A stretch of 64,000 bases of DNA, taken from VBAU01 sp036005185 (lineage in GTDB: Bacteria; Bacteroidota; Bacteroidia; Chitinophagales; Chitinophagaceae). The notes beneath the pieces are model-generated. The model saw nothing but the letters and a program-made list of their open reading frames with translations, was not told where the DNA came from and did not search any database. Numbering within the stretch: position 1 is the first letter of the stretch; each line of letters opens with the position of its first letter. The position numbers were made by a program, and so were the translations under genes. Shown here piece by piece: positions 14,406 to 23,450 of this stretch. The stretch is from assembly GCA_036005185.1 (NCBI GenBank), contig DASYQS010000058.1, positions 1-64,000 of the forward strand. Direction: 5' to 3'.

Positions 14406-16949
14406 TCAAAACTGCCACCCCAATGTAACCAAAGGCAGCTTGTCTTCTTTTGATGCAGTATAAGATGCGGTAACAACTAATCTCCTCAATGGCGATATCC
14501 AAAAACCTGCACCATAGCCATTGTGCCATTTACTGCTTGAATCATTTTCTATCCACACACGCCCAACATCATGAAAGAAAAGAAACCCCAATGAACCGGG
14601 AAATAAATAAGTTCTGAAATCAGCAACTTTAAGTCTTAACTCAACATTATTAAAAGCCATTGTTTGCCCGGCAAAACGATATTTACGATAGCCCCTCAGG
14701 TTTTCTGTTCCGCCAAGAAATTGAGCCTGGTAAAATTCAAGTCCGTCAAAACTATGGCCACCGCCAACACGTAATGCAAGCGATGCCACGTTGTGTCCTA
14801 ATGGAATGTAAAATGAAAGATCGGAATTCAATTGAGTAACACTTTTGCTTATATCATTTATTCCACTCAATATTTTTAGCGTGGTTTGCCAGTTAATACC
14901 TTTTGTGGTCAATACAGGATTGTTGCGTGTATCAACCCCGACTATCATCTTGCCGCCAATAAATGATTGATTGCTGAATAAAGTTGATGGATCAAGACCA
15001 TTCAGGCCTGTTTTTAAAATAAATCTTTCTTTATTCTGCGCTGAATCCAATGAATAGAATTCATAAAGGGGGCCTATTGATAAGGAAAAAGCGGGAGTAA
15101 ACCTTTCCCTGAATAAAACGGATATGTCACCCAATTGAAACCTTGCCCTGTAATATTTATGTTTACCAGGACTCGTTTTAATGAAAACAGTTTCATTACC
15201 ATAGCCAAAAAAGTTAATGGTGTTATTTGGCGCTTTAATATCCGCATCAAATAAAAGATCACCTTTTCTTCCAAATACACCCATAAAATCTGATGACCAT
15301 CTGAAATTATAGGCATCGGTGGCCAGTGCATGATTTGCCGCAAACACATGCATTGTTTTGTAAGGTGTTTTGCGGAAACCCTGGCGGATAATTCTTAACG
15401 ATGCTCCAAGGAACAAACCATCATCAGCGTTATAATTTATACTCAGAAAAGGAATAACCTGGTTGTATTTATAATAAATCCTGTTGTAGGAATTGACTGT
15501 TGTATCCCTTGACATTTTATTGCGAAAATTATTTCCTGTAATGGTATTGTCTTCTGTCTTCAAATCATACACAATATTATCCCGCCTGTCACTGCCACCG
15601 CTCGATTGAAAGGCATCATTGCCGCTTCCGCCTATCATTCTCACCTTTATTTTTTCGCCATTACCCTGCACCACAAACTTATCATCGCCACCAAAACCAT
15701 AAAGACGGATCTCTTTTGTTACTCCGGGATCAAATTTTCTTTCATACAGCTTATGCGATTGCTTTCCTTCATTTGTTATTTTAAATATTTGTATCAGCAC
15801 TGAACCGTCCTCATTATGAGTAATGTAAAAGGCTTCCTTTTTATCACTGGCCGTTACATTCACATATTCAGAAATAAACCTGTAATACTGCATCATTTCA
15901 TCTGCAAAGTATTTGCGGCGTTCTTTTAAGGTGGCAATAATCTTTGGAGCTGATACGGATTGTATTTCTTTAGGCTGGGCACTCAAAGCTTTTTCTATTA
16001 CGTCGTCCGTCATTTGCAACAGAAACCTGTCTGTTGCTTTTTTCCAATCGTCTTCATTCAGCTGATTTAAAAAGAAACGATCCATATTGCGTGCAGCGAA
16101 ATTGAAACGACCAATATTTTTAGCCTTTGTTTTGAAGCCTTCCAGCTGCGGCGCTATCCATGGCAGTCTCGCAATGGAAGGCATTAGTCCCTGGCTTATG
16201 TAAAATGCCTGGTCCCTGTCTTTTGGTAAGGGATAAAATGTTTTTCCTTTTTCATTATCATAAGCTCCCCAATTCCATTGCAGCTCATGACGGTCAAGGT
16301 CCATGATAAACATATCCAGCAATCTCGCCTTCAGCATCGCCTGCTGATCAACATTATTGTCATTGTCCTCTTTTAATTTATCAGCCACCTCATCGGTATC
16401 AAAAACTTTCTTTACCGTATCAGGCACCCGTTCTTCAAAAAAAGCAAGTGAATTTGCAAAGTCAGCCCTGTAGTCACCAAGCTTTGGATCATCAGGAATA
16501 AAAACAACTTTTGGATTTCCATGCGGTACACCGGCTGCTTCCGAAAGTGCAGGAACGGATAAAGCAGCATAGGGATAAGACGCAGAGATACCGTCTGCGA
16601 CGAGGTCTTTTGCAAACGTTCCCCTTAAATCCGGTGGCAATGCCTCATCCGTTACATATTTTCTTACTGACCTCAGTGTGTATTCCTTGCCATTTGCATC
16701 AGCTACGCGCAATGATCTTGTTTGCTTACCACCGCCTCTTTTTACAGGAGTTAAGCCACCTTTTTCGGTTGCAAAATTTATCACCGGCACTCTGATCGGT
16801 GTTCGCCATTCGGTGCGATAATTTTTCCCCATCCAAAAAGTTCGGGATGCATTTATTTTAAAAGCAGGAGATGCGAGGGAAGTGGCAGAATCTAAATTTT
16901 GCGCTGCACAATAAGCAGGAATAAAAAGCAACAAAAGAAGTTTTCTCAT
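14406..16949 (-). CDS. BamA/TamA-family outer-membrane protein with a large periplasmic N-terminal domain
   Basis: 847 residues from the ATG at 16949. A signal peptide (MRKLLLLLFIPAYCAAQ) is followed by a ~450-residue domain with conserved LLDMFIMDLDRHELQWNWG and YPLPKDRDQAFY, seen in Bacteroidota surface-antigen proteins. From about residue 500 there is a 16-strand-like Omp85 barrel (GGTENLRGYRKYRFAG, LGFLFFHDVGRVW, ending VTLGWQF with terminal Phe). An upstream in-frame start at 17072 would add a non-signal extension and is rejected. The Asp-Arg-His/Asp-Arg-Asp pairs recall atypical kinase folds, which is speculative. Probably an outer-membrane biogenesis or transport protein. Confidence 0.85.
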   Translation of the reverse strand: MRKLLLLLFIPAYCAAQNLDSATSLASPAFKINASRTFWMGKNYRTEWRTPIRVPVINFATEKGGLTPVKRGGGKQTRSLRVADANGKEYTLRSVRKYVTDEALPPDLRGTFAKDLVADGISASYPYAALSVPALSEAAGVPHGNPKVVFIPDDPKLGDYRADFANSLAFFEERVPDTVKKVFDTDEVADKLKEDNDNNVDQQAMLKARLLDMFIMDLDRHELQWNWGAYDNEKGKTFYPLPKDRDQAFYISQGLMPSIARLPWIAPQLEGFKTKAKNIGRFNFAARNMDRFFLNQLNEDDWKKATDRFLLQMTDDVIEKALSAQPKEIQSVSAPKIIATLKERRKYFADEMMQYYRFISEYVNVTASDKKEAFYITHNEDGSVLIQIFKITNEGKQSHKLYERKFDPGVTKEIRLYGFGGDDKFVVQGNGEKIKVRMIGGSGNDAFQSSGGSDRRDNIVYDLKTEDNTITGNNFRNKMSRDTTVNSYNRIYYKYNQVIPFLSINYNADDGLFLGASLRIIRQGFRKTPYKTMHVFAANHALATDAYNFRWSSDFMGVFGRKGDLLFDADIKAPNNTINFFGYGNETVFIKTSPGKHKYYRARFQLGDISVLFRERFTPAFSLSIGPLYEFYSLDSAQNKERFILKTGLNGLDPSTLFSNQSFIGGKMIVGVDTRNNPVLTTKGINWQTTLKILSGINDISKSVTQLNSDLSFYIPLGHNVASLALRVGGGHSFDGLEFYQAQFLGGTENLRGYRKYRFAGQTMAFNNVELRLKVADFRTYLFPGSLGFLFFHDVGRVWIENDSSSKWHNGYGAGFWISPLRRLVVTASYTASKEDKLPLVTLGWQF

Positions 16950-17599
16950 AAGTTGATTTTTGTTTGATAAATCACGACAACCATAAGTATTTTTTGCAGA
17001 TCTGGCTGCGAACGCGGTATGCGGAAATCTTTCCGCACCTCCGCACTTAACTCTTGGTGCTAATCGCCGCACCTATGAATAAGATCACCAGGGCCATGTT
17101 GCTGTTGGTCGCCATATACCTGGCTTTTTACGGGCGGCAGCAGCATGGCTGCAAGAAACAACCTTTTGAAATTTTTTTTCATGCTGGATGATTTTGGACC
17201 GTCAGTTGGGTACATTCCACTAGGGCGGGAGAAGATGATTAAAGTTACAAATCTTCGCCGCACGGATGATTACTTTTGCTGTCATCACTTTAGTAATAGT
17301 AGCCAGTGGGTGCATACCGGCGATCAAACGAAGAGACAACTAAAGCGAAGCCGATTTTACGAAAGAACCGGAACGACGCAAAAAGACATTCAATCTCAAC
17401 AAACATCTCTGCCAGAAAGCTTATCACAGTTTTTAACCGCCCCGGTTTATCGTTTTCCTCCTCAAGTCAGCAGCGTTGCTGAATAGAATTAGCAAACGTA
17501 CAAGAGTGCGACGCAAGCGAAGCACAATAGTAGTACTGCAGCTAAGTACATAATTACCTTCCTCATCAATACGCGGTACTCACCCCTGAAATCTAACCG
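16950..17599. other. Repeat-rich intergenic region
   Basis: No credible gene was found. It holds a REP-like copy at 17098-17113 (GTTGCTGTTGGTCGCC) with a partial opposite arm (GGCGGCAGCAGCATGG) shortly after, and a second repeat family at 17475-17543. The open frames present read through these repeats. Confidence 0.5.
17475..17543. repeat. Repeat family 2, short copy
   Basis: GTTGCTGAATAGAATTAGC, AACGTACAAG, TGCGACGCAA and AGTACTGCAGCT occur in this order here and, with GTTGAATAGAATTACAG and spacers, at 53553-53686. An interspersed repeat of unknown nature. Confidence 0.6.
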
Positions 17600-18409
17600 T
17601 CATAAACTAGCTTTCACAAGTTTTCCAAACTCATACCAATCGAATCCCGTCTCAATCCGGTTATGCTTTAGCGCCGGTATCTGCGTTGTAATTAAAAGTT
17701 TAGTTCCATCAAATTTTGTCCAGTGATGCTGCGGTATTTGGCGTTTTATAGCCTTAACCATTTTGAAATTCGTTTTTTGAAAGAACTCCTCCACAGATTT
17801 TTTAAGTAAGTTGATGTTATCCATGCCGTACATAAGCACCATCTCAGGCTTGTACATACTTATATTCTGGAGGATTGTGTCCATGCGACCGGGATATACA
17901 TAGTCGTGATATAGGCTACGGCTTTTGAGGAAAGGAAATTGTGGCAAGTCGAGCCATGCATAATACCACGCATGATCATGAGTGGGCAAGGGATACAATG
18001 GAATCAATGCTTCATTAGGCGGTGATGGTAACGCAAACGAGTTTTTCTGGTAGGTGATCAGATCAGGAAGCTCTTTGTTTTGGTATCCATGAACAAAGGC
18101 GATAAGGTTTTTCCATAACCCATGCAATGTTGCATGGCTACCGAAGCGATAATCGTAAAGATTTTCGAATCTTTCGGCCCTTGGTCCCTCCACACGAAAG
18201 GTCACGCGGCGGCTCATTTCACGGAGGTTACAGAGCGCCGGTGTGTCGGACCCTTGCAGGTTATAAAAGTAGTTGAGCTTGTCGGCTACTTCTTCGGGTA
18301 TGTCTCCGCCACTTTCTTCATAGCCAACAAACCAGAACCTGGCGTGCCATGATCCGTATCCGTAAAAATTATCGATCCAGTATTTGAGGACTTTGTCTTC
18401 GATGAGCAT
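17600..18409 (-). CDS. 269-aa protein of unknown function
   Basis: Start chosen at the ATG at 18409 (MLIEDKVLKYW); a longer frame to 18691 is rejected because it reads through a REP sequence (DDQQQHGC). The motif ARFWFVGYEESGG near the N-terminus and PEMVLMYGMDN later faintly resemble the Gly-rich and later strands of uracil-DNA-glycosylase-like folds, but I do not trust this. There are no membrane segments. Many aromatic residues are conserved-looking (HDHAWYYAWLDLP). Stands alone in a repeat-rich area. Confidence 0.6.
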   Translation of the reverse strand: MLIEDKVLKYWIDNFYGYGSWHARFWFVGYEESGGDIPEEVADKLNYFYNLQGSDTPALCNLREMSRRVTFRVEGPRAERFENLYDYRFGSHATLHGLWKNLIAFVHGYQNKELPDLITYQKNSFALPSPPNEALIPLYPLPTHDHAWYYAWLDLPQFPFLKSRSLYHDYVYPGRMDTILQNISMYKPEMVLMYGMDNINLLKKSVEEFFQKTNFKMVKAIKRQIPQHHWTKFDGTKLLITTQIPALKHNRIETGFDWYEFGKLVKASL

Positions 18410-19361
18410 AATGGGAAAGATAATAAAATGGCAGCCATGTTGCTGTTGGTCGTCCCGATGTATCGGGATAAACTCTTCACAGCTGAGTTTTGTGTCCGTG
18501 TTGCTGTTGGTAGGGTTGTTGGTTGCCCCGGCGCAAGGTCGGGATTTACTGTTTTCACCTATTTTAAATATTTGCACCAATAACCCAATTGCCCGCTGAA
18601 TGGGGACATTAAGCAACCAGGTTGTGATCAAAAGCGCACTTTCAGTAAAAAATGCGCTTTTAATCCCTTTCAGCCCCCTAATTGGTAGCAAGTTGGTAGT
18701 TGCGGAGACCGCAACTATATCAGCCGATCATTTGTTGAGAACCTCTGTTGCTGTTTGTCGCCCCGAATCGCCGCGCTCTCGGGGATAGGCCTGATCAACA
18801 GCGCGTTTTATTATGTAAATGGCATATGCTCCTTTTTTGCTTGCTCAAAATTCTCGCCTCACTTTCTTTTGCTTCTGCAAAAGAAAGTGGCAAAGAAAAG
18901 CAGAGCCGATTTTGATGCAGAATAGTTTCTCTGCTGAGTTTTTCCTTGGCCAAAATCGGCGATGGGAAATTAACCTCTGTCGAACACTTTCTGTTGAGAC
19001 TCTTGCAAGCGGCATGAGTCGTTTCTGTTGAATACTCGATGCCGAGCGGGTCACCACAACAATTTATGAGAGCGGTCATTTTCGATAGACGTAAAGTATT
19101 GGATATACTTTTTATTGATAAGAGGCATGAAATAAAAATATCAAATTTTATGTTGTTGGTGAAGAGACAAGACTTTTCATATAGCCAAAAATAAAATGAG
19201 TCCAATCAGGCAACCATCAAATAATTATTTGGCGTTTTAAGATTTCATTGCCACCGAATATAATGCCAAGCAAGAAACTGATTTCTTCCGCATATTAGGA
19301 TTAGATGAATAAAGATTCACCCGGGCAGTTCATACTTTTCTCATCGATAAAACCTAAAACA
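18410..19361. other. Decayed repeat-rich intergenic region (about 950 bp)
   Basis: REP-like arms occur at 18439-18468 (with the palindrome TCCCGATGTATCGGGA), 18500-18511, and 18747-18802 (GTTGCTGTTTGTCGCC to CTGATCAACAGC). A perfect hairpin lies at 18860-18889. Positions 19111-19151 repeat the RAYT flank. I see no gene with support on either strand. Confidence 0.5.
18860..18889. repeat. Perfect 13-bp palindrome
   Basis: CACTTTCTTTTGC (18860-18872), loop TTCT, GCAAAAGAAAGTG (18877-18889). Similar CTTTCTTTTGC...GCAAAAGAAAG hairpins are common interspersed elements. No T tract follows, so it is not a typical terminator. Confidence 0.7.
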
Positions 19362-19838
19362 ATGAAAACACAATCAATTTTAGTGATTGCAGGATTGATA
19401 GTTTCATCTTGCAGCAAAACTTCGTTAGATCAATCTCACCCGCAAAACGTATCATTAGTCACTAAAGCGACCAGTAGCAGCGAAGGTGGACGGGCAAGTG
19501 CGAGGCCGGTTTATTATGATGGAAATCTCGTGACAGTAAATATGGTAGAACTTTCAGAGGATGCCGCTGAAAGTATTATAGCCAGCAACACCAGTGTAAA
19601 TATAATATATGCTTACAATGATTTAGACGATCCGCAAGATTTCAATTCAGTGATTGATGCAGTGCCCACAGACGGTTTTAACCCGTTATGGTTGCAAATC
19701 CTGATTGTATTCAACAGTGGTTTTACGCCACACCAGTTTTTCTCCGATGAAGAAGTGCTGACCGCCGCAGCAAGTGGGGAGATTACTTTGGTTGACACCG
19801 GTGAAATTTACCGCTGTTCGGTGATTGGTTCAAAATAA
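19362..19838 (+). CDS. Small secreted lipoprotein, unknown function
   Basis: 158 residues from the ATG at 19362. A lipoprotein signal ends at Cys17 (LIVSSCSKT). The mature part starts with a Ser/Thr-rich low-complexity segment, then a folded-looking domain (VNMVELSEDAAESIIASN, then FNPLWLQILIVFN). The upstream start at 19305 would put residues before the signal peptide and is rejected. No family recognised. Confidence 0.7.
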   Translation: MKTQSILVIAGLIVSSCSKTSLDQSHPQNVSLVTKATSSSEGGRASARPVYYDGNLVTVNMVELSEDAAESIIASNTSVNIIYAYNDLDDPQDFNSVIDAVPTDGFNPLWLQILIVFNSGFTPHQFFSDEEVLTAAASGEITLVDTGEIYRCSVIGSK

Positions 19839-19921
19839 CCATGTTCTTCAGAAAAAACACTTTCATAAGAATTTGGGTAATGCCGCTGTTGGCCGCCTAC
19901 CTTATTTCTTGTAGTCTCTCT

Positions 19922-19978
19922 GTTGCTGTTGGGTCGCCCCCGGCGCCCCGGTCGGGATAAACTCCGACCAACAGCAAA
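19922..19978. repeat. Complete REP-like palindrome abutting a broken 75-aa copy
   Basis: The left arm GTTGCTGTTGGGTCG and the right arm CGACCAACAGCAA enclose a GC-rich centre (CCCCGGCGCCCCGG). It runs straight into codons of the broken gene at 19977, the same junction as at 12165-12188. Confidence 0.7.
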
Positions 19979-20132
19979 CCTTAAAGTTGAATTTCATAAT
20001 TTCCTCAGCACACACCCGCCTGCACAATTCAGCAGCGATTTTCGCCGCTTGGTTAATGATCTGCTTGATTTACTGGAGCTGGCAGAAAAAGAATTTACCA
20101 AAATGGAGACCATCATAAAACCCCTGCAATGA
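19977..20132 (+). pseudogene. Internally deleted copy of the 75-aa family (left copy, block B)
   Basis: Codons for NLKVEFHNFLSTHPPAQFSS and RRLV join directly to NDLLDLLELAEKEF. About 24 codons are missing between them. The deletion ends fall on CGCTTG-like repeats (CGCTTGGTTA and CGCTTGAATGA in intact copies), suggesting a microhomology deletion. The 5' end is replaced by REP sequence. Confidence 0.72.
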
Positions 20133-20156
20133 AGTCTTCGCCTAGCTGCAAAATAA

Positions 20157-20417
20157 TTAATCATAAATATCCTTTCTATGACCAATTGCAATGACCAAAA
20201 TGCGCAGTACTTTATCTTCTATTTCATAAATAACACGATAGTCGCCTACCCTGATGCGCCAGGCATTTTTAAAACCCTTCAATTTTTTACAACCGGCAGG
20301 TCGCGGAGATAAGGATAACCCTGAAATGTCTTCTATAATTTTATTATGAATGAATAGTGGAAGAGTGCTTAATTGTTTGCGCGCCGCTTTAGAAAGAAGT
20401 ACTTCGTAAGAAGGCAT
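20157..20417 (-). CDS. RelE/ParE-family toxin
   Basis: 86 residues with the family pattern: KAARKQLSTLP near the N-terminus, LKGFKNAWRIRVGDYRVIYE in the middle and LRILVIAIGHRKDIYD at the end. It is probably an mRNA interferase or gyrase inhibitor held in check by the upstream antitoxin. Its ATG overlaps the antitoxin stop (TAATG). A broken twin lies at 12584-12834. Confidence 0.88.
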   Translation of the reverse strand: MPSYEVLLSKAARKQLSTLPLFIHNKIIEDISGLSLSPRPAGCKKLKGFKNAWRIRVGDYRVIYEIEDKVLRILVIAIGHRKDIYD

Positions 20418-20614
20418 TATTTTTTCTTTCTTTTTTTGATATAATCAGTCAGCGGCATGTAGCTTTCATTCTTGTCTGCCTTTACTTTCTTATAAAGCGC
20501 TATATCTTCTTTCAGCTCTAATTCTTCAATCAAAAATTCATACTCTTTTACTGTAAGCTGAACAGCAACTTTCTTTCCTTTTTTATCTGTGACGAACTGG
20601 GGGTTAAGAGTCAT
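20417..20614 (-). CDS. Antitoxin of the RelE/ParE pair
   Basis: 65 residues (MTLNPQFVTDKKGKKVAVQL start). A short Lys/Glu-rich protein with a predicted beta-helix start like Phd/RelB-type antitoxins found before RelE genes in Bacteroidota, ending TDYIKKRKKK. It is translationally coupled to the toxin. Confidence 0.8.
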   Translation of the reverse strand: MTLNPQFVTDKKGKKVAVQLTVKEYEFLIEELELKEDIALYKKVKADKNESYMPLTDYIKKRKKK

Positions 20615-20695
20615 TTGAAATTTTTTTTCAAGTCAGTAAAATTACAAAATATAATTTGCAGCTAAGAACCCGATGTAATTTGCACACACCCGCGC

Positions 20696-20869
20696 AGCGA
20701 TCTTCGCCGCTTGGTTATGGATTATATGCATGATGCCTTATCAAAAGGCATTTTCCCAACTTACCTCAATGATTTTTTGTGGCGTCTCAATGATCTACTT
20801 GATCTACCGGGGCTGGCGGACAAAGAACGCACGAAAACAACGACCCGAGATGAAATAGAAGTTGGTTAA
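20696..20869 (+). pseudogene. 5'-truncated copy of the 75-aa family (right copy, block B)
   Basis: 58 codons, starting in the SSDLRR region and running SDLRRLVMDYMHDALSKG to a diverged C-terminus (LPGLADKERTKTTT). The N-terminus is missing. With 19977-20132 it brackets the intact TA pair, mirroring block A. Confidence 0.7.
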
Positions 20870-20916
20870 TTTTAGGTTGACGCCGGAATGGTGTAGAAAA
20901 GTGAAACACCTGTTCT

Positions 20917-21579
20917 ATGCAAAAATATCTTGACCAGCTACTTTCCGACATTGCCTATGCCGCTAAAAACGTGAACACACCATTTGTTGAAAAAGAATTG
21001 CATTTGCACGATTGGCTTTCGGAGGAGGAAGAAGAAAAAACCGCCCCGGTTCGCAATCTTGAAGAGTGGACAGGCATCAGCAAAGAAATGCTTCCTCCTG
21101 CAGATATGCTGAGTGATAAACAAGTGCATGATCTTGTTGAGGCATTAAAAAAAATGTTGGATGCTTACAATTGGTCTTATGTGCTGCAAACTCACGTGCC
21201 GGAGCCCATTCAATACGCCGCCATCCGCGATAATTTTAATCAGCAGGCAAAGATCAAACGCTGGCACATGGGATTTTTTGAGCATTGCCGTCCGGGCACA
21301 GAACATAAAAAATGCGCCCTGGGTGAATATTGTCAGTGTGCATTTTATGTCGAGTTTTTTTCAGGATTCATTGATGAAGAATTGAGCCCGGAAGAAGAAC
21401 GGGCCCTGCAGCTTGAAATTGAGATCAAGCATATCAAAAGAAAATATGGTGATGAATGGATGAAATATTATCCTTACCACCTTGACCCGAACTATGATGA
21501 TGAAAACGGCAATCCTTACGACTATGGTTTTGGAGATGACGATGAGGACCCAGATGAAAATGATAACTGGTGGCGGTAG
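20917..21579 (+). CDS. 220-aa acidic-tailed protein of unknown function
   Basis: A soluble protein without signal peptide. A Glu run (EEEEEKT) lies near residue 38; a cysteine-containing segment (FFEHCRPGTEHKKCALGEYC) could bind metal; the last ~35 residues are very rich in Asp, Asn and Tyr and end NDNWWR. The family is not recognised, but the composition and steady codon use suggest a real gene. Start at the ATG at 20917, 47 bp after a broken 75-aa copy. Confidence 0.75.
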   Translation: MQKYLDQLLSDIAYAAKNVNTPFVEKELHLHDWLSEEEEEKTAPVRNLEEWTGISKEMLPPADMLSDKQVHDLVEALKKMLDAYNWSYVLQTHVPEPIQYAAIRDNFNQQAKIKRWHMGFFEHCRPGTEHKKCALGEYCQCAFYVEFFSGFIDEELSPEEERALQLEIEIKHIKRKYGDEWMKYYPYHLDPNYDDENGNPYDYGFGDDDEDPDENDNWWR

Positions 21580-21611
21580 CAAACTAGCTTGTAGAAAAGT
21601 GGTTCATTGTA

Positions 21612-21638
21612 CCTTGCGATACTTTTTTGTATCGCAAA
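21612..21638 (+). terminator. Hairpin downstream of the 220-aa gene
   Basis: TTGCGATAC (21614-21622), six T, GTATCGCAA (21629-21637), 33 bp after the stop. A perfect 9-bp stem, but the T run is in the loop and not after the stem, so termination is plausible, not certain. The remaining bases to 21886 hold no gene that I can see. Confidence 0.35.
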
Positions 21639-21886
21639 GGAAGCGCTATGTCCCGATAACTATCAAGTTACCAAGCTCAGATTATCCTGAGTGTTCCCAA
21701 AAAATAAAAACTTTTCGAACGCTCTGCTGAATGTTATACTCAGCAACAGGCTTGCAAAGCTTGTCGATTTTTCATTTTCATTATCTGTAACAAGAAAAAA
21801 GCATAGTGCCCTGATCTTTATTCTTTCTTCTTCGTTTGATGTTAGCCTATTTTCAAAATAGAATAAGAGAGCGGTATTTTTGTTGA

Positions 21887-22452
21887 ATGAACATCATCCG
21901 TAGCATACAAAACCGAATTTATAAGCTCAGGGGTGAACGAGTGATCCTTGACCGTGACCTGGCTAATCTTTATGAAGTGCCTACCAAATCGCTGAACCTG
22001 GCTGTAAGAAGAAATCTGAAACGGTTTCCTAAAGATTTTATGTTTCAGCTTACAAAAGAAGAGTTTGAAAGTTTAAGGTTTCAAATTGAAACCATAGAAA
22101 AAACGACAAATCTTTAAGGTTGCAAAATAAAACCTTAAAGAAGGGCCGTGGGCAGCACACTAAATATCTGCCTTATGCTTTTACTGAGCAGGGTGTGGCC
22201 ATGCTGAGCGGTATATTGAATTCCGATAAAGCCATTAACATGAATATTGCCATTATGAGGGCATTTGTAGAAGTTAGAAAGGCCTTGCTGCTGCAAACTG
22301 ACTTGAAGGAACAATTAAAGCAAATACGGGAACGCTTGGGTGAGCATGATGCACAGCTAAACCAAATCTATGATGCAATTGAAAATTTATTAGATGAAAA
22401 AATAGCACCCCGAAAATGGGAAGAAAGAGAAAGAATCGGATTTAAAAAATAA
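21887..22452 (+). pseudogene. ORF6N-domain protein, frameshifted
   Basis: The N-terminal frame (21887-22117) is a standard ORF6N DNA-binding domain (GERVILDRDLANLYEVPTKS, RFPKDFMFQLT). It stops early. The continuation lies in the -1 frame (about 22105-22452: KYLPYAFTEQGVAMLSGILN and a coiled C-terminus). The join falls by a run of six A near 22097-22102. A one-base deletion is the simplest cause; slippage on the A run that rescues a full ~188-residue protein is possible. Confidence 0.78.
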
Positions 22453-22901
22453 TGTTTATGACCCATCCATGTTGCGGTTGGTCGCCTGTCCTATTTCTTA
22501 TAGTCTTCTTGTGGTTTGGTTGTATCTTTCTTGTGTATTTCCTCTTTAGAGACACAACAAATACAAGGGAAGACCACAACAAGTCCACAACAAATCCCCG
22601 CGTTGCTGTTGGTCGGGTTCTATCCATGTTGCTGTTGGTCGCCTCGACGCTTCGGTCGGGACAGAGCCTGATCAACAGCATAAATTAAAATAAAGAACGA
22701 TCTGCTTTTTATTGCTCGTGAGGCGACCAGCAATAACTTCTACCGATAGCTGAATAGGGGTTACCCGCTGGGTAGGATCGGAGTGCTAACTATGCCTCAA
22801 ATAAAAGATGTAACTTGAAAAAGACGTATTAGTTGTTGAAATGTATGGTAGCGCAAAAAAAGTTTGGTGAAATCATTATTTTCAAACGAAAAATGTTCGA
22901 C
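22453..22901. other. REP cluster upstream of the TlpA gene
   Basis: REP-like arms at 22471-22486, 22602-22616 and 22628-22680 (GTTGCTGTTGGTCGCC to CTGATCAACAGCA), with a reversed arm near 22720-22738. No gene was seen. Confidence 0.55.
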
Positions 22902-23447
22902 ATGAAATTGTTTTTTTGCTTTTTAATAGGAAGCGCCTTTATTGGCTTTGTGCATGGTCAAACAGATCAACCCATGCTCGGTTTCCAGGCACCCGCTTTT
23001 GAATTGCAAAGCCTGGAAGGGAAAACGATTTCACTGAACGGCCTGAAAGGAAAATATGTGGTGGTGCATTTTGCCGCTACCTGGTGTCCCTTCTGTAATG
23101 CGGAAGCACCGAACCTGGAACAGCTCAACAAAGATTACCGCGATAAAAATGTACAGGTTCTTCTCATTGATGTGAAAGAAGAAAAAACTACTGTCCAAAA
23201 CCTGCTTAGCAAATTCAACTTTTCATTTCCGGTGTTACTCGATCCCGACGGCAGCGTATCGGCAAAATATGCGCCCGAAGGGTTATTGCCCGACCTGGCA
23301 AGGGCTGAAGTGCCCATTGCTGCAAACTTGATCATTGACAAACAAGGGAAGATTCGTTTTTACTCTCTGCTTAATACAGCAAATTTTGATGCAAAACTCA
23401 ATGCATTGAAAGAAAAACTGAACGAATTACTTGCCAATGAAAAATAA
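22902..23447 (+). CDS. Secreted TlpA-like thioredoxin-fold protein
   Basis: 181 residues from the ATG at 22902, which is followed by a signal peptide (MKLFFCFLIGSAFIGFVHGQ). The thioredoxin fold has the active-site motif TWCPFC (Cys62 and Cys65), a VLLIDVKEEK strand and a cis-Pro context EVPIAANLIID. It probably reduces disulfides in the periplasm. A longer start at 22833 would hide the signal and is rejected. The next gene starts 3 bp after the stop, so they are co-transcribed. Confidence 0.88.
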   Translation: MKLFFCFLIGSAFIGFVHGQTDQPMLGFQAPAFELQSLEGKTISLNGLKGKYVVVHFAATWCPFCNAEAPNLEQLNKDYRDKNVQVLLIDVKEEKTTVQNLLSKFNFSFPVLLDPDGSVSAKYAPEGLLPDLARAEVPIAANLIIDKQGKIRFYSLLNTANFDAKLNALKEKLNELLANEK

Positions 23448-23450
23448 GAA

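Noticed and set aside
17145..17486. 113-codon plus-strand frame
   Set aside because: Runs into repeat family 2 and shows no domain or signal; composition is not protein-like.
18795..19205. 136-codon minus-strand frame
   Set aside because: Translates the CTTTCTTTTGC palindrome and the RAYT-flank repeat; decayed DNA is the better reading.
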